Shown here: positions 36,082-49,300 of the stretch, in pieces | How positions within the stretch are numbered: the stretch's first letter is position 1 | Layout: every line of letters begins with the position of its first letter | Assembly (NCBI GenBank): GCA_027575765.1 | Contig: JANBPT010000040.1 | Coordinates: forward strand, 1 to 64,000 | From: Tieghemiomyces parasiticus | Lineage: Eukaryota > Kickxellomycota > Dimargaritomycetes > Dimargaritales > Dimargaritaceae | DNA length: 64,000 nt | Reading direction: 5' to 3' | The notes under the pieces: model-generated | Database searches by the model: none | What the model was told of the DNA's origin: nothing | The model's input: only the letters and a program-made list of their open reading frames with translations | Translations under genes and position numbers: made by a program

Positions 36082-39000
36082 GGTGGTGCCGGGACGAATG
36101 TCGGAATGCAGGTGGGGGGGGCAAGTGTGTGGATAATGGAGGCCAGGTAACGGCACGAGGGAGGTAGAGAAAGAGAGAGTTGGGTACAGGACAACGGTTG
36201 AAGACCCCGTGCAGAGGGTAGCTAGGTAAGAATGCAGGCCAAGGTCTGGCCAAGTAAGCGGAAAATGGATGTAGCTTAGTGTGGGTAAGTAAAGGCAAAC
36301 GGGCAATGCGTAACTCCTTTGTAGGGTAAAGACGCCGCCATGACCCGCTCAAGATAAGGCGGGAGGCCAGTGCACTCTATGGAGTCCGCCAGGAAGTGCC
36401 AAGCTTACCGCCCCCCCCAATCGCTAGCTAACCAGCATGGAATGGTGGTCGGTGCGAGCACTATTGACAGCCTCGAACAGCTGTGGTGGTTGAGTAGCGG
36501 TAGCCGGTCAGAGCGGTACGGCTGCCACAGCCCGGAGGAGTTCCCAGGCCCCTCAAACTCCAGAATGACAACGTCCGTGCTGTTGGTTGAAGGCCTTGTC
36601 CCAGAATGTCGCCCGGCGGGTGAGCACGTAGATCGGCACCGGCTTCCGACTCCGCAACCTCCGCCTGTAAGATTAGGGCCCCCCCGCGGAAAATCGTCTT
36701 CACATAGCGACTCAGATCGTATTCACTCGGCCGTTCTTTGGGGTTCGAAGGTTTGGGGCGCTGGGATGCATTGAGGCGGCGATTCTCTCACTCCACTGCT
36801 CTCCCGCGCGGCACCGGGCGGCGTTTTCTCAAGGTCCGCCAGCGTCTCGATTAGGAAGCTGACAAGGAGGAATACAGAAAATGGGGCGTAAATAAGGTGG
36901 ACAGAGCAAACGGGAACGATGGAAGCGTTGGTGCGGCGGGCAGGGCCGTGGCTGTACATTGACCCGCGAGTTGACAGGAAACCTCGCGCTAGCACGTTTA
37001 GTAGGCCTGACGCAGACACCGCACGATTGCCTATCAGGAGAAATCGTATGTGTATTATCTGCTGGTTTGCAGGAGCACGTCAGCTAGGTTCTTAATCAGG
37101 CCCGCCCACTTCCATAGCGCACGATGTGAATATAGACACCTACGGCTCAAGCCTCCCGCCGATGGCTCCCTTTCTCTTCTCCCGATTCCTCGATCTACCC
37201 TTTCCCTCCCATTCCTTTCCCGTCTGCGGTCGGTAGGTTAGTTGGGTTACCGTGGGGCATAGTGTCCGGAGAATCGATCTGTGCCATGCGTGTGTACTTG
37301 CCAACAGAAAGGGAGGGAAAGGGGCGGCCGTCATACACCAATCGGGTACTTGTACGGGACTTGGCGGATCGTTTGCAGCGCCGGTACCACGCAACCCAAA
37401 AACTGTACCATTAGGGGCGGCTCAGTCGGCCCTAGAGTTGGGGATGGGGGTTAATTAAAGCTGCTGCCGTTGAGAATTCATCATAATTGCCTGACAGGGA
37501 TCGTTTCCGGAGCCAGAGAAGAGAGAGGAGCAAACCAAGGAGTGATCGAAGCACGCCAGAGCCGATGGAACTGGGCTCGGAGACCGAAATCAATTACGAC
37601 ATTGAGCAGGAGCAGACGGATGGTGAGAAGTGGTGCATACTAGATCGTAGGAGCAGAATTTCCAACCTTAGTTTCGCATGAACTACTGGCCCTTCGCTTT
37701 CACCAAAAGAGCGAGTCGGCTTGGTCGCTGTTTCAAAAAATGTCGCTCACCCTATGGGTGGGCAGTCTAGGGGTGGCATCGTTTACGAGCTGGGTGCACT
37801 GATCACCTACAATGACGCCCCGATATCTCGCGGCCTGGTTTACCGACGTCACGATTGGACGGCCCCGCTCTTGATCAAAGTTCCAACCTCATGATGGCCC
37901 CAAGGACCGCGGCCTGTCTCTGTGGGACTATCATTTGGACGCCTAGATAGTAATATACCATACTACCACACCTCCATCGATCTCTACGTCGCATCCCTCG
38001 GATAATTGGGCTTACGTTCTCAATGTCTTGATCGCAATATATTCAGGGCACTATCCGACAGAGAAATTGAGCTCACCTTACCACGTAACACCTGAAAGAG
38101 ACGAGTCTAGAGCGGGAGAAATTGCCTGGTTTCAAGGGAGAAGTTCCGGTAAAAGGAGCGTTACGGAGGAATGTGGAGGAAGGAGAGGTGGTAATAGCGG
38201 CCGTTGCTCCTTTCAGAAGGACCTCCTTAACCAAAAAAATCCCTGACGCTGGATCATTACCATTTAACCATTTAATCTAGAACGAGTCCCGATCCACTCG
38301 CAAATACCTCGCTTACTTTATGTGCCATGAGACTTGGCATTCTTTATGAACTACCGTTTACCATTCTACAGCTCGTCGAAGACAGTCACTAGACCCACTG
38401 GCGTCCAAAACTATCCTGCGTTGTATACCGTCATTAACAGCCCGGTCACATTCGGGACACCCGAAAAAATGGTAGGCCTGTCCGTCAGCAGTGCCACTAA
38501 ACCCCCTGCGTTAGTTACATGGTAACCCATACCAGATGTAACTGAGATTGTCTCTAATGAACAACAGCTTTCCAGGACTCAAATCTGACTGCACTACTCA
38601 TCCTTGACCTTCAGAATGACGGATTTCTAGATTAAAATATCCAACCAGTAGGACATATCAGTCTCAATCGTTATTCTCATTTATTGCGTTTGACAGGCTG
38701 CACTGATCATTGTGGACCACGGAGTGGCCAACGCCCATCTGTTCAGGCGGTACGCGTACCCCCAGGTCTTGCCTGTTTATGGGGCCGTGGATAGGCTATC
38801 TCTGGTTACCAACCATTAGGCGCTAAACCGCACACCTATCGTGGAAGTCACTAATCGCTACAACGAGTGACCGGCTGCATATTACTCTGCCATAGCAAGT
38901 TTACGCACAGTAGGGCTAATGATTGATGAGTATATCCTGAACAATGTAAACATCATCTTGCAACATGTACACATGACGATGATCCATCCAAGGCCTATCT

Positions 39001-39382
39001 TAGATGCTAGTGACTCGCCAGCAGCTCGCTAGTATAATGTCAATATTTACATACGCAATAAACTACTGAAGTACTACTGGTGATCAGCGCTGTCTTTCTA
39101 AACCACTACTACATGAACAAGCGCCTCATCATTAACGGACTAGGTCCGCCACCCCCCCCCGCACGACCATCTTCGGTACTATCCTGATTATTCGGTCAAT
39201 CACTGCCTTCGACAGAGTCCCCACTGATCATCACCTAGCTGCCGAGTCTGAACTAATCAGTATAGTCCTGCGTACTTCGGGAAAAACTATAGCCCACTAG
39301 AAAATAGTCAAGGTATATAATTATATATATGCGATTGTTATTCGTTACGGTCAGTCAAATCTCTCTTGTCTTAACTTTTTCG
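36082..39382. other. Intergenic, no firm gene
   Basis: 3.3 kb upstream of the phosphatase. Holds its promoter (pyrimidine-rich on the coding strand at 36100-36300). A purine-rich open stretch at about 37497-37621, bounded by an acceptor-like CAG and a donor-like GTGAGA, could be an isolated exon but has no partners. (AT)n near 39315-39329. Nothing else supported. Confidence 0.5.
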
Positions 39383-41440
39383 CACTCAGTCCTGTACAAT
39401 GGTGGTATAATGAACATACTGGTCACCTCAGCTGGCTCATCCGGTAAAAGAATTACGAAAATTACAAGGTGGACACCGCAGAGTCGGACTTGACGGGTAG
39501 AGACACACCCGACTGGTCATTCCGCTTCGAAACTTGGACGCTTTATCGTGGCCCGTGGGTGGGACCACCCTGTTCAATGGGGTTTCCTTAGCTTGGTCAA
39601 GCGCGGGGTCGGAGTTCAATTTAGTGGCCTTGGTGGCGACGGTTGCTCATCACTGCTTTCAGTACTAACTAAACCACCGTCCCCATGAGTGGGCGGCTTG
39701 AGCGACAACTGTCTTCCTTCGATATTCGTACAGGTGCTGTCCAGTTAAACGCTGCCCTTCTAAACACATACTTATTTACGCATTGTTGTCTTGTGCGGCG
39801 ATATAATGGCGCCTACTGTCAAGCAAATCCACCCTACAACGTCAAGGGTGACTACATGACAGAGACGTGCACTTCATGCTTTGAAACGGGTTCGAAACCA
39901 GGTACCGGCTATAATTAACTAACATTAGCAAATATTGAATACTAGCCCTACCAGCCAAGGCACCTTGGACCCCAAGACCAACCTGCCTTGAGGGAGTGGA
40001 CCCACAAAACTGGTGCTGGTCAGGGACTCCCGTCCAACCCCTGAGTAGGCTAGATTGCCAACAGTAGTTGGCGGGTCCGACGCCTGAACCCTTTGCCAGG
40101 GCCTGGTATAGGTTGGCGGGTCTCGGGTGGATCGGCTGACAGGTGGTGAACCCTGGGCACAGGGCGCGCGACGTCCGCGTGGGGCCAGTAGATTAACCAA
40201 TGCCTACGAGGGGGCCCCAGCCCGTAATCAGCGATGGTGGCTCTGGATGTGCCCTGCCACCAGAGTACAGCTCCAGGGACTCCTGGAGTGCCGCATACTA
40301 CACGGGGCTTGCACTGGCATCAATATTCGGCCATGCCCCATTTGGGAGGTGGCCACCTGCCAGTTTCCTGGTTGGTTCTCCCGGGTATACAATCGCTGCT
40401 TTAAGCCACTTGACCTTGCTGCGGTTCCAAGCGTCCTGAGCCCAGGCCACGATGGATTGGTACCAAATCTGCCCAGCCACCCGTATCCGGTAATGGTGGT
40501 GGTGGGGTGGTACGTAGCCACCCAGTGCCTTTTGGACTGCCACTGGGCCCGACAATTGCCCACTATGGGCACTCGCTGGAGGAGCCACGGATCGTCCCCG
40601 GCAGTGGAGCGGGGTGGTCTGGTAGCCGACGAGCTGGTTGCACCCTACGGACCTTGGAAACGGGCCACGTCAGTGGAAACCCTGTGCCGCTTCCTGTACT
40701 GCACACTGCTCCGTGTATCCACCTGTCTAGACAATGGCCACCCGGTTGTCAGAACCGTGGGCCATCACGGCCTGGTATAATCCTTCGTCCACTTCCGGTG
40801 ACCAGCAGGGGCCCCAGGTCGACTTGCCTGATCACTCTGCTGCAATGGTATAAATGGACAGGCATGCTCCACGTGTAGCACCGCGTTGCTAGAAAGCAGG
40901 GTCAAGCAACGGTACGTACCACGGGTGGAAGCAGGCCAGCGCCTACCGTTGGATGTGAAATGAAGGCTTTGGATTATCTTAGAGTCGGTGTACATTGAAT
41001 CCAACCATGTAGCAAGCCCGGCGGCTGTCCTCGCTTTACGGCTGCTTGTGAAGGTGACCCGACGTTGTGGTCGTAGTCTCGTTTGACAAGCGGGGGGGAC
41101 TGAAGGGAATGCGCACTACACACGCCTGGCAGGCGGGGAACAAGGGTCTGGTGAGGGAGACCTTCGATACTAAGCCTGGACGGAGGCCGAGCTGCCTATT
41201 GCCTGGCCTCCGGAGCAGCACTGGACTGGGCTGCTCGAGTCATAAAGGAAATTGGCGCGCGAGTAGGAGACGGATGGCTAGGACGCGTAGGGACTGAGAG
41301 AATACCAAAAACGGTTGCAGGCTTAAGAGCGTGCTTGTGGCGCTTGGGGGATTGAAACCCCAGACACCATTTCAATATGGGTATACATCACTTGCCCCAC
41401 ACACCTACAATCGGATGCGGCTGTAGTGAGGGCTTGCACA
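39383..41440 (+). repeat. Degenerate 2.06 kb dispersed repeat, copy A
   Basis: This segment reappears in reverse orientation at 60479-62759. The match begins at CACTCAGTCCT and ends at GGCTTGCACA; in the part compared base by base (about 39470-39650) identity is roughly 93%. Copy A lacks about 220 bp present in copy B at 61981-62200; the gap falls near 39940. No long terminal repeats, terminal inverted repeats or target duplication could be seen. The GC-rich middle keeps several frames open by composition, none matching a transposase, reverse transcriptase or integrase I recognise. Probably a non-autonomous or decayed mobile element; class unknown. Confidence 0.8.
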
Positions 41441-43473
41441 CGACCTCGTCATTTTTTGTGTGCTGAGAATACCCTGATAGTTTGAACTCTCGACCTTTGA
41501 CCTCGCTGGCTTTATCGTTTTTATTAATCGACTGGATTTCGGAAGACACCATTCGAACCCCCCGGGTATTTGTTGGTGCTTCTGAGGCTAATCTTTAAAC
41601 TAGACCGTCTTGAACGTTGCGAGCTTTCCTGGATTACCGCCCGTTGGGCAGGTGCCAGACTGCTGGGCATTGTAATCTAGCAAGGCAAGGGGCTTAAAGT
41701 CGGGGCTTGGCAGAGAGCCTTCTCCGTCGACAGCACCCAAGGTAAGCTTCCTTGGTAAGACCATGCGTTGCGGGTGAAGAATGCAATAACGATGGTTATG
41801 GACTTATGTGGAGAATACTGTACATTGGATAGCCTAGCCGTCCGGAATGATGGGGAGGAGAGGGCATAGCTACTGATCTGAGCTACGGTCCCCGCCACTT
41901 TCCATGTCACCTGATTGGACTGTGTTGTGGCCGTACTGGACTCGCATTGGCGCTGGATATCCCTCGTCCGCTCGGTACCCCACCACCTGGCAACAGCCCC
42001 GGTGGTTCTATACAGAAACGCTGGAAACCCGCCCAACCTCTCCTTCAGCCTCCGCCGGAAAAGACGGGCGCTGAGGCGCATTGGGGGCTTGGCACTCCGG
42101 CGGGTCCGGGTCGCCGCCAAATCTATGCCGGTTGGGGGGAGGTCCACTCTCAGAGAGGAGAGGAAAAAGGGATGTCGGCGTTGGCCACGGTCGAAGGGGT
42201 GTGGGCGGCACCAACGACGTCACCGCTGTTACTGCCCTGTTGGCGGGCATGGTATGTGAGATATGCGGGGATTCTCGACATGGCCTCTGAGTGGACTCGG
42301 ACGACTGAGGCGGCGGCCTTATCGCCCGTACTGTAGGGCGGGTGGGGCCTTATGTCTCCCTCACCGCCTGGGCCGGCGCGTGGGCCCTCCTTCCTTCAGT
42401 AGTGTCCACACCCCTTCTTCATTGCCAGCAACACCGGTTCCTCCTCTTCGCCCTTGATATATCGCCAACCCGACTTTCTAGGCATTCTTTGCAGCTCGTT
42501 GACCCATTCTCCCACCAGCAATTCACGCCCGCTCCAAAGCCTGCCCGACTCTTCTGTCCAAGCCGCACTCTGTCTGACAGCCGCCCTTCGCCTCGCCTCA
42601 TTCCCGCCCTCCACAGCCAATCTACGCCCTTCTGTGCTCGGCTGCCAGGAACCCTCCAGCTGACAGCCTTAGCTTGCCTATCGAACCCCAGCGAACCATT
42701 CCACCGCCGCCCCGTCCTTGGCTCTCCACCAGCAACCCGCTTACCCGACCGACGTGACCCGTTATACGTTCTTGCGGTTGCATGACAGCCCGCCAGCGCC
42801 CCTGTTCCCATCTAAAGACCGTCCCAGCCTCTCCGTTTTCAGTCTATCCCTGCCCTCGCCTATCGAAATTCCCTAGGCCTGGAACCTATGCGCTCACCAT
42901 TACCGTCTGTCAATACCACAACCTCTCTCGTACCGTTTTGCTTTTCCTCCAATCACCTCCACTGGCAGCCCCCCAGTTTGTGTCATACCTACAGTAGCTT
43001 CCTGAACCACTCATTCCCCGTCGCGGTACCTGTAGGTCTTGTATGCACTAGCTATCTCGACCCTTACTATATCGAACCTTGTCAGTAGTCGTACGTAGTT
43101 TCCGCATAGAGCCCCACAACCCACTTGGGTCGTCATTGCCGCTTGGCTATCAACCGTCCCACCCTCCCTCCCCCCTCCGCTGCCTTGTGCGACCAACCCA
43201 AGGTCTCCCCCCTCTACCTTCTTACCGCTACCACCTCTCTTAGTCGGCGCATCCTAGCCCAATCCGTGTCATCACCTCTTTCACGTTCCCCCAGTGGAGC
43301 GACCGCATCACCACTACCTCTCATTTGCTACCGGCCGTCAGCATTAGACTCTCCTTCCCGCCATTTCCATACCGGACAACACCGCCACGTTCGTCTCAAT
43401 TTTGCAAAGGCTCCAACTTTCGTACCCATCCTGTTTTTCTCATTCGTCGCCACCAGCGTGAACAATAGTCACC
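41441..43473. other. Intergenic and epsin promoter / 5' leader region
   Basis: The second half (about 42360-43470) is strongly pyrimidine-rich on the plus strand, like leader regions of other highly expressed fungal genes. A GC-rich stretch at 41900-42330 has overlapping open frames on both strands without known motifs. No gene supported. Confidence 0.5.
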
Positions 43474-46231
43474 ATGGAGCACGCAGCCCGCGGGATGATG
43501 CGGACCGTGTAAGTATTTTATTTTAGTCTGGGTGCCAATTGTCGTACGACGGAAAGAGCTGGGGAGAGACTCACCGTGATACTCTCCCACGTTGCCCCGC
43601 GGTATCCCCCCCTTGCCTCCTCCTCGAACTCATCTTTGACACATGTTCCCCCGCCCTTTTCCGGATTTAAACAGGAAGAACTACACCAAGGGCTACACCG
43701 AGATTCAGACGAAGGTGCGCAGTGCGACATCTAACGACCCATGGGGCCCCACCGGCGCCCAAATGAACGAGATTGCCGAGGCCACTTTCAGCAAGTAAGT
43801 CTTTGAGCCGAAGTGCGGTGCACCGCCGCATTGACTCCTTCAGGCCTGGCCCTGTCCTCGACAACATCCCTATCCAGGGCGCGCTGTCCCTTTGGAACAA
43901 CCCGGGCATAATACTCCCAATTTTGTTATTGCACATCACCACAGCGACGGATATTAGTGCTCACCCTTGGGCTTCGTCTTTGGCTAATCGACTCGATACC
44001 ATGAACGCACCCTTCCTTTACCTATCAATTATTAGCCATGACTTCATCGAGATCATGGAGATTATCGACAAACGCCTGAACGATAAGGGCAAAAACTGGC
44101 GGCATGTGTTCAAGGTGAGTAGCGCGGACCGAGTGACACCACACACCTAGTGGCTGGCTACGCCCGTCTCATGTGCCAACACGCCAAGATACCCGCTGTA
44201 ACAAACATAGATCACTAATAGCGCCCATCGCTCCAACCTCTATCCTTCCACTCCGACCCACATTATGTCCGTTATCAGGCCCTGGTGGTTCTGGACTATT
44301 GTATCCAATGTGGCGCAGAGAACGTGGCCAACTACGCCCGTCAGAACCTGTACATCGTCAAGACTCTTAAAGAGTTCCAGCACCGCGACGATAGCGGCAA
44401 GGACCAGGGTGCCAATGTGCGCCAGAAGGCCAAGGAGATCACCGGGTTGCTGGAGGACGAAGAGCGCCTGCGTGAGGCCCGTAGCAAATCCTCGCGCACC
44501 AGGCACCGTATGCACGGCCGTGGTGGCTTGGGTGAGCACGATTTGGGATCCCCGGCCTCGACCTCTTCCTACCCGCGCAGCCGCCACCGCCCCTCTGCAA
44601 ATCAGCGCGACAACCGCAGCGACGGAGACGAAGCCGAATACGGTGACGAGGATCGGGACCTCCGCCGCGCCATTGAGGAAAGCAAGCGTATGGCTGAAGA
44701 ACAGGAGCGCAGCCGCCGGGAGAGCGACAGCCAACTACGGCAGGCCATCGAGGAGAGCGAGCACTCGTCCAAGGGCGCCGAGGACCAGGCAGCCCACCAG
44801 AACGAGCTCATTCTTACCCAGGACTTTGATGACCAGCAGTACCCGACGCATCAATTCCCGCAGCAACAACAGATGGTGGTAGCAACCCCTTCGAGCCAGT
44901 ACGATGCCTTCGGATCCCTCATTGACACCACCGACTCAACCCTCCAGCAGCAGCAGTACCACCAGCAGGTGCAGTATCAGCAGATGGCCCAGTCCGACCT
45001 GTTGGGCGGATACCAGGCCAATGCCTATGCCGCCAGCAACAGCGGGTTCAGCGGCCAGGACGCGTCAGGTCAGGCGATGATGTACCAGCAGCAGCAGCAA
45101 CAGCAGCAGACGTCGTCGTTCCAGACTAACCCGTTCGCGCAGACCATGAACACAACCACGTCGACCAGTTCCCACCAGATGCAGCATAATCTGAGTGCCG
45201 GTGGTGGCGTTTACCCGGGACAGTTTGGATCTATGGGGCCTGCAACGGGGAACCTACTGAGCGGCGGCCTCAGCGCGGCCAGTACGCCCGGGGTGGCGGG
45301 CGTGTCGACACCGCTGGGTAATGGTTTCTCCCCGGCCATGGCCACTGCCTTCGATGGCGGTAACCAGGGCAAACCCCTACCCTACCAAAATAGCAGCACG
45401 CCCAACGCCCTGATTGCCGATATTGCGCGCAATAGTAGCCGCATCGACCCCTTCGCCAGCTTGGCCACGTCGCGGGCTGGGTCCACGCCGCTCCAGCAGC
45501 AGTTGGTGCCTACAAACGGCAGTGGCGGCGCTAACCCATTCGCCTCGTCTGGTGGGGCCGGACCTACCCCGGGCGGCGGCATGGACCTGCTGGGCGGGGG
45601 CAGTGGGGGTAATTCGCAGGCCCTGGCCTCACCCTACGCGTCGTTCAACCCGAGCGCCCAACCCTCTAACTCGGCTTCCCTCATTGACATTAGTGCCGAT
45701 TCCCTTTCTAATTCTACGGCCCTCACCTCCGGTATCGGCCAAACCAGCGGGTTCGGCCCGTCGGTCAATAAGAACCCCTTCGCCCCTGCCGGCTCATCTG
45801 CCGGCTTTGGTGGGACTCGTACGGGTCAGCCCTCGCTCAATGACTTGGCCCAGCGCCCTAATGTGAGTGGAAGTGCGTCGCCGCTTAGCAACTCACGACT
45901 CCTCACCCAGACGTCGACCACCACGAACCTCCAGAATATGCACTACTCGTCCACCAGCTTGCTACGCGGAGGGTCCCAGCCACCCCCTATGGGAGGGAAC
46001 GGTGGATTCAACCAGGCTTTCTCTACCCCGCCGGCGGCCACCGCTGGTATGTCCTCGCCTTTCGCCTCGTATAACACCGGTTCGAATGCCACTGCCGGTG
46101 GTTTTGGCCATGGTACACCCCAGCCCACGAACGCTGCAAACCCCTTTGCGATGGGCGGCGCCAGTGCTGGTGGTCAGATCACCGGAGGATTCCCTACAAA
46201 CCCGCCGCCCAATATGTTTGGCCAATTCTAA
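43474..46231 (+). CDS. Epsin (ENTH domain endocytic adaptor, Ent1/Ent2-like)
   Basis: Four exons, 43474-43508, 43675-43794, 44036-44114 and 44279-46231, encode 728 aa. Phases agree and all introns are GT/AG. The ENTH domain (about residues 11-150) shows VKNYTKGYTEIQTKVRSAT, NDPWGPTGAQMNEIAEATF, DFIEIMEIIDKRL, GKNWRHVFKALVVLDY and a long helix through EITGLLEDEERLREAR; it binds PtdIns(4,5)P2. Two ubiquitin-interacting motifs follow (about 201-217 and 227-241, each with AIEES). The tail is Gln-, Ser- and Gly-rich with four NPF motifs for EH-domain partners such as Pan1/Ede1-like proteins. The protein links clathrin coats, membrane and ubiquitylated cargo at the plasma membrane. The first exon codes for only 11 whole residues. 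Poly-Gln runs in the tail come from CAG-rich DNA and may vary in length between strains. Confidence 0.95.
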
Positions 46232-47734
46232 CGGATGGAGGGATTTATACTGGAGGAGTACCCGATGCTTGCTTGCTTTATCGGTTTTTTTAATACTTGA
46301 GTTTCAAAACTATAGCTATAATAGGACATCTCCCTACCACATATTCGCGGTATCATTCTTCGGACCCTAGCTTCTCTTCTACACTGCCCCCCCCCCAGCC
46401 AAGCGGACAGGAGTTTTAATAACGTTAACACCTTAGTCGGCTACGCTATGTTTTTATTTCTTATCGTTCTATTCTGTCATTCTGTCCGCGTTTTCTCTCT
46501 GATGATGTTTGGGTGGTTTACCTTCCTTATCTGTTCTCTCATTTCTCATACTTTTACCTATCTACCCACGGCAACCATCTGCCATCAGTATTATAATTTC
46601 TTAAAACATCTTCGACTATAATTCCATAACTAATTCGATCTGGCGAAGTAGGGGGGAGAGAGTGAGGAAAGAGGGTGTGGTGGGCTAATGCGCATTTGTA
46701 TCCAATCATGGTGATTTTTTCCAGGCAGGCCACCACTCTCGGCGCCTGGCTCTCCACCGCTGACATTGAGAGTAAGGTGTAGTTCAGAGATGCGAGTGCC
46801 TAGATCACATTAATTTCGTCGGCAGCATTCTTGGCATGATGACTGACGGGCACTTTACGCGGAACTCGAAGTGGGTGGCGTCGACGGAACACCCGAAAGG
46901 CGCAGGGTCCACTGTGATCCTGCGGCCGTTGCTGTTAAACTCAGGGTGACCAACTGTGCAGAGCCGGCCGTTAGTCTGTGCCCCCCTCCCCCTCCCCTTC
47001 CGAAGATGTGGGGCGTCATTTTGGGGTACGGCCTATGATGGTCCGCAATTTACTCAATGTGACCTCAAAGACTATAGGTCGCTGGGATTATACGACTGTA
47101 CGGTCGGAATGGAAATTTACCAAGTCCTGTTTCGAAAACGGATGCTAGCCCCGCCGCCATTTCAGGCAAATATCAACACGAGGAACTGGGCCACGTAGAC
47201 CACCACTCCTTGTTGTAGTGGAGCTGTCGCGGCAATAGTTACGCCGACCCAAAACCGACATTGGTTAGATGGGATTAATTGGTGGTGCTTACTCATAGCT
47301 TACCACAATGATGATAAGCCATTGATTGATATTGCTGTACTGACGCTTACAATTCGTAAGGAATAGTGAATTGCCAATGTGTCTGCTGGGAACCTGCCGC
47401 AATGCCAACGTAAAAAGAGAAAGATACAGAGTGAGAAAATAAAAGGATAAACGGGTTTTATAGCGGACTTGCCACGAAAACGGACAAATAATCAGCACAG
47501 TAAAGAGGGTAAAGGGACGAGGTTGGGCTGCTAGCTCGGATACGCAAGGATGGAACCGGTTGCGGGCACGGGGCGTTAGTGTGGTGGTGGTGAGTGACGG
47601 GGGGAGGGAAGGATAAAATGTGAAGGGAAGAGAGAGAGAGAGAAGGCGGTGATACTGTGATGACGAGAAGGGGGGGGGGACCAAACAATATATGTGGGAG
47701 GGGGGGGGGTACGCTACGCGACCAATGTGTCTCT
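46232..47734. other. Convergent spacer between epsin and eIF2-gamma
   Basis: 1.5 kb between two stop codons, with 3' UTRs of both genes. Contains a C-run near 46387, an (AG)n tract at 47629-47643 and G-runs at 47670-47708. No gene supported. Confidence 0.55.
47629..47643. repeat. (AG)n microsatellite
   Basis: Short AG dinucleotide run about 90 bp downstream of the eIF2-gamma stop codon. Confidence 0.7.
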
Positions 47735-49300
47735 CTAGTTGTCGGGCTGGATGGTGGAGCCGCGCACGATACGGGCCCAGCCGATGAGACGCCAGTGCTT
47801 GTCGATACGCCGGCTGAGGGCGATCTTCTCATTGATCTCGGTACAGGCCGGGCTGGTCAGCAACACCTTGGCCATGTCGTTCTTGACGCTCATGACGCGG
47901 CCGCCCACGGAGGTGGAGCCAATGTTGATCATGAGCACCTCGTTCTTGGTCAGCTTGGCCACCTTGGCCTGCTTCTTGTCTTCAGTTTTAACTCCCAGCA
48001 GCCGGCGCAGCAAGAAGTAGTTGATCTCCAAGTCAGTGTAAATATCGGGCAGCCGACCAACGGAGCCCAGGACCTGGCCCACCAGGCGATCAGCACGGCA
48101 CAGGGTGGGATCAATAAGGGTACCAACACCAATGAGACCACCGGGCACGGCGAACTTGAGCGGGTTTAGCTCGGTGTTGAGGGTCATGATCCGCGAGAAG
48201 ATTGGCTTGCAGTGCAACTTTCCCTCATTGTCCTTGGTCACGATACCAGGGCGCACCTCAATTTCGTCGCCGAGCTTAAGCACACCCATCAGGATACTGC
48301 CGCCGGCCACGCCGCCCTTGAGGTCATCCACTTCCACACCGGGCTTGTTCACGTCGAAAGAACGAATGACGATGAGGCGGGGGTCGGATGAGAAGTCCCG
48401 TACCGGGATCGGAATGTTCTTGACAATGTATTCGTTAACGGCGTCAATGTTGTACTTAAGTTGGGCCGAGATGGGCACGATAGGGGCCTTGGCGGCGATG
48501 GTGCCCTCCACAAACTGCTGGATACTCTGCTGGTGGTCCAGGGCGGCCGACTCCTTGATCAGGTCCACCTTGTTCTGCAGAATGATGATATGCTCGAGCT
48601 GCATAATTTCCACGGCAGCCAAATGTTCGCTGGTCTGGGGTTGCGGGCAGGTTTCGTTCGCAGCAATCAGCAGAAGGGCGGCGTCCATCACTGCAGCACC
48701 GTTCAGCATGGTAGCCATGAGAATATCGTGCCCGGGGCAGTCCACAAAAGAGACGTGGCGGAGCAGCTGCATCCGGCCCATGCACCCGACGCGCTCGCAG
48801 GGGAAGTTGCCCTCCTTGTCACTGCGGTAGGAGCGGTAACAGCCGGGACGCGGGCAGTCTTCGCTGTCGCACTTAAAGATCTAGACCAGTGAGGAGAGGT
48901 GGGAGTAGAACGGGTGAGGCAGGACAAAATGCACAGGGGGTTAGGTCATCGTGCTAGGGCTGAAAGGGGCAGCATCTGTAAAAATCGACCGGCACGCACT
49001 ACTGCGGCGGTCGCTCGGCCCGATTTTAAAGGATAACGCTGCCAGGCAACAAACTAGTCCACTCACCTTGGCGTTGGCGTAACCGAGCTTAATGGTAATG
49101 TTGCGCTCCAGTTCGTTCTTAAACCGCACAGTCTGGACTCCGGAGATGGCCTTGACGACGGTGGACTTGCCGTGGGCTACGTGGCCGATGGTACCAATGT
49201 TGATAGTGGCCTGCCGGGACATGACCTCGGGGTGCAGAGGGTGAAGCGAGCTCACGTCGATGGCGACGGGCTCGACGGTCGTGGAATCCGCAGCGGTCAT
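47735..49300 (-). CDS. GCD11: Translation initiation factor eIF2 subunit gamma
   Basis: Two exons, 49300-49067 and 48880-47735, give 459 aa. The intron has a GTGAGT donor and CTAG acceptor in phase 0. This GTPase subunit carries initiator Met-tRNA to the 40S ribosome as part of the eIF2 ternary complex. Seen: the P-loop GHVAHGKST (39-47), the switch segment [11 protein letters not shown], a Cys-rich knuckle (Cys82, 87, 92, 106, 111), DCPGH (125-129), NKVD (181-184), then beta-barrel domains II and III with [21 protein letters not shown]. Length sits close to human eIF2-gamma (472) and is shorter than yeast Gcd11. The ATG at 49300 begins MTAADSTT; upstream in-frame sequence is pyrimidine-rich leader. 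Divergent from CBF5, with 1.14 kb between start codons. Confidence 0.97.

Noticed and set aside
39885..39905. GGTTCGAAACC resembling a pol III B box inside the repeat
   Set aside because: No matching A box at the expected distance and no tRNA-like fold, so a SINE origin is not supported.
40127..40780. 217-codon open frame in repeat copy A, partly kept in copy B (61141-61674)
   Set aside because: Other frames are also open over the same GC-rich stretch, no domain is recognisable, and substitutions between copies do not obviously spare this frame. Kept as part of the repeat, not called as a gene.
41677..42147. 156-codon minus-strand frame upstream of epsin
   Set aside because: GC-rich region open in several frames on both strands, no conserved motif.
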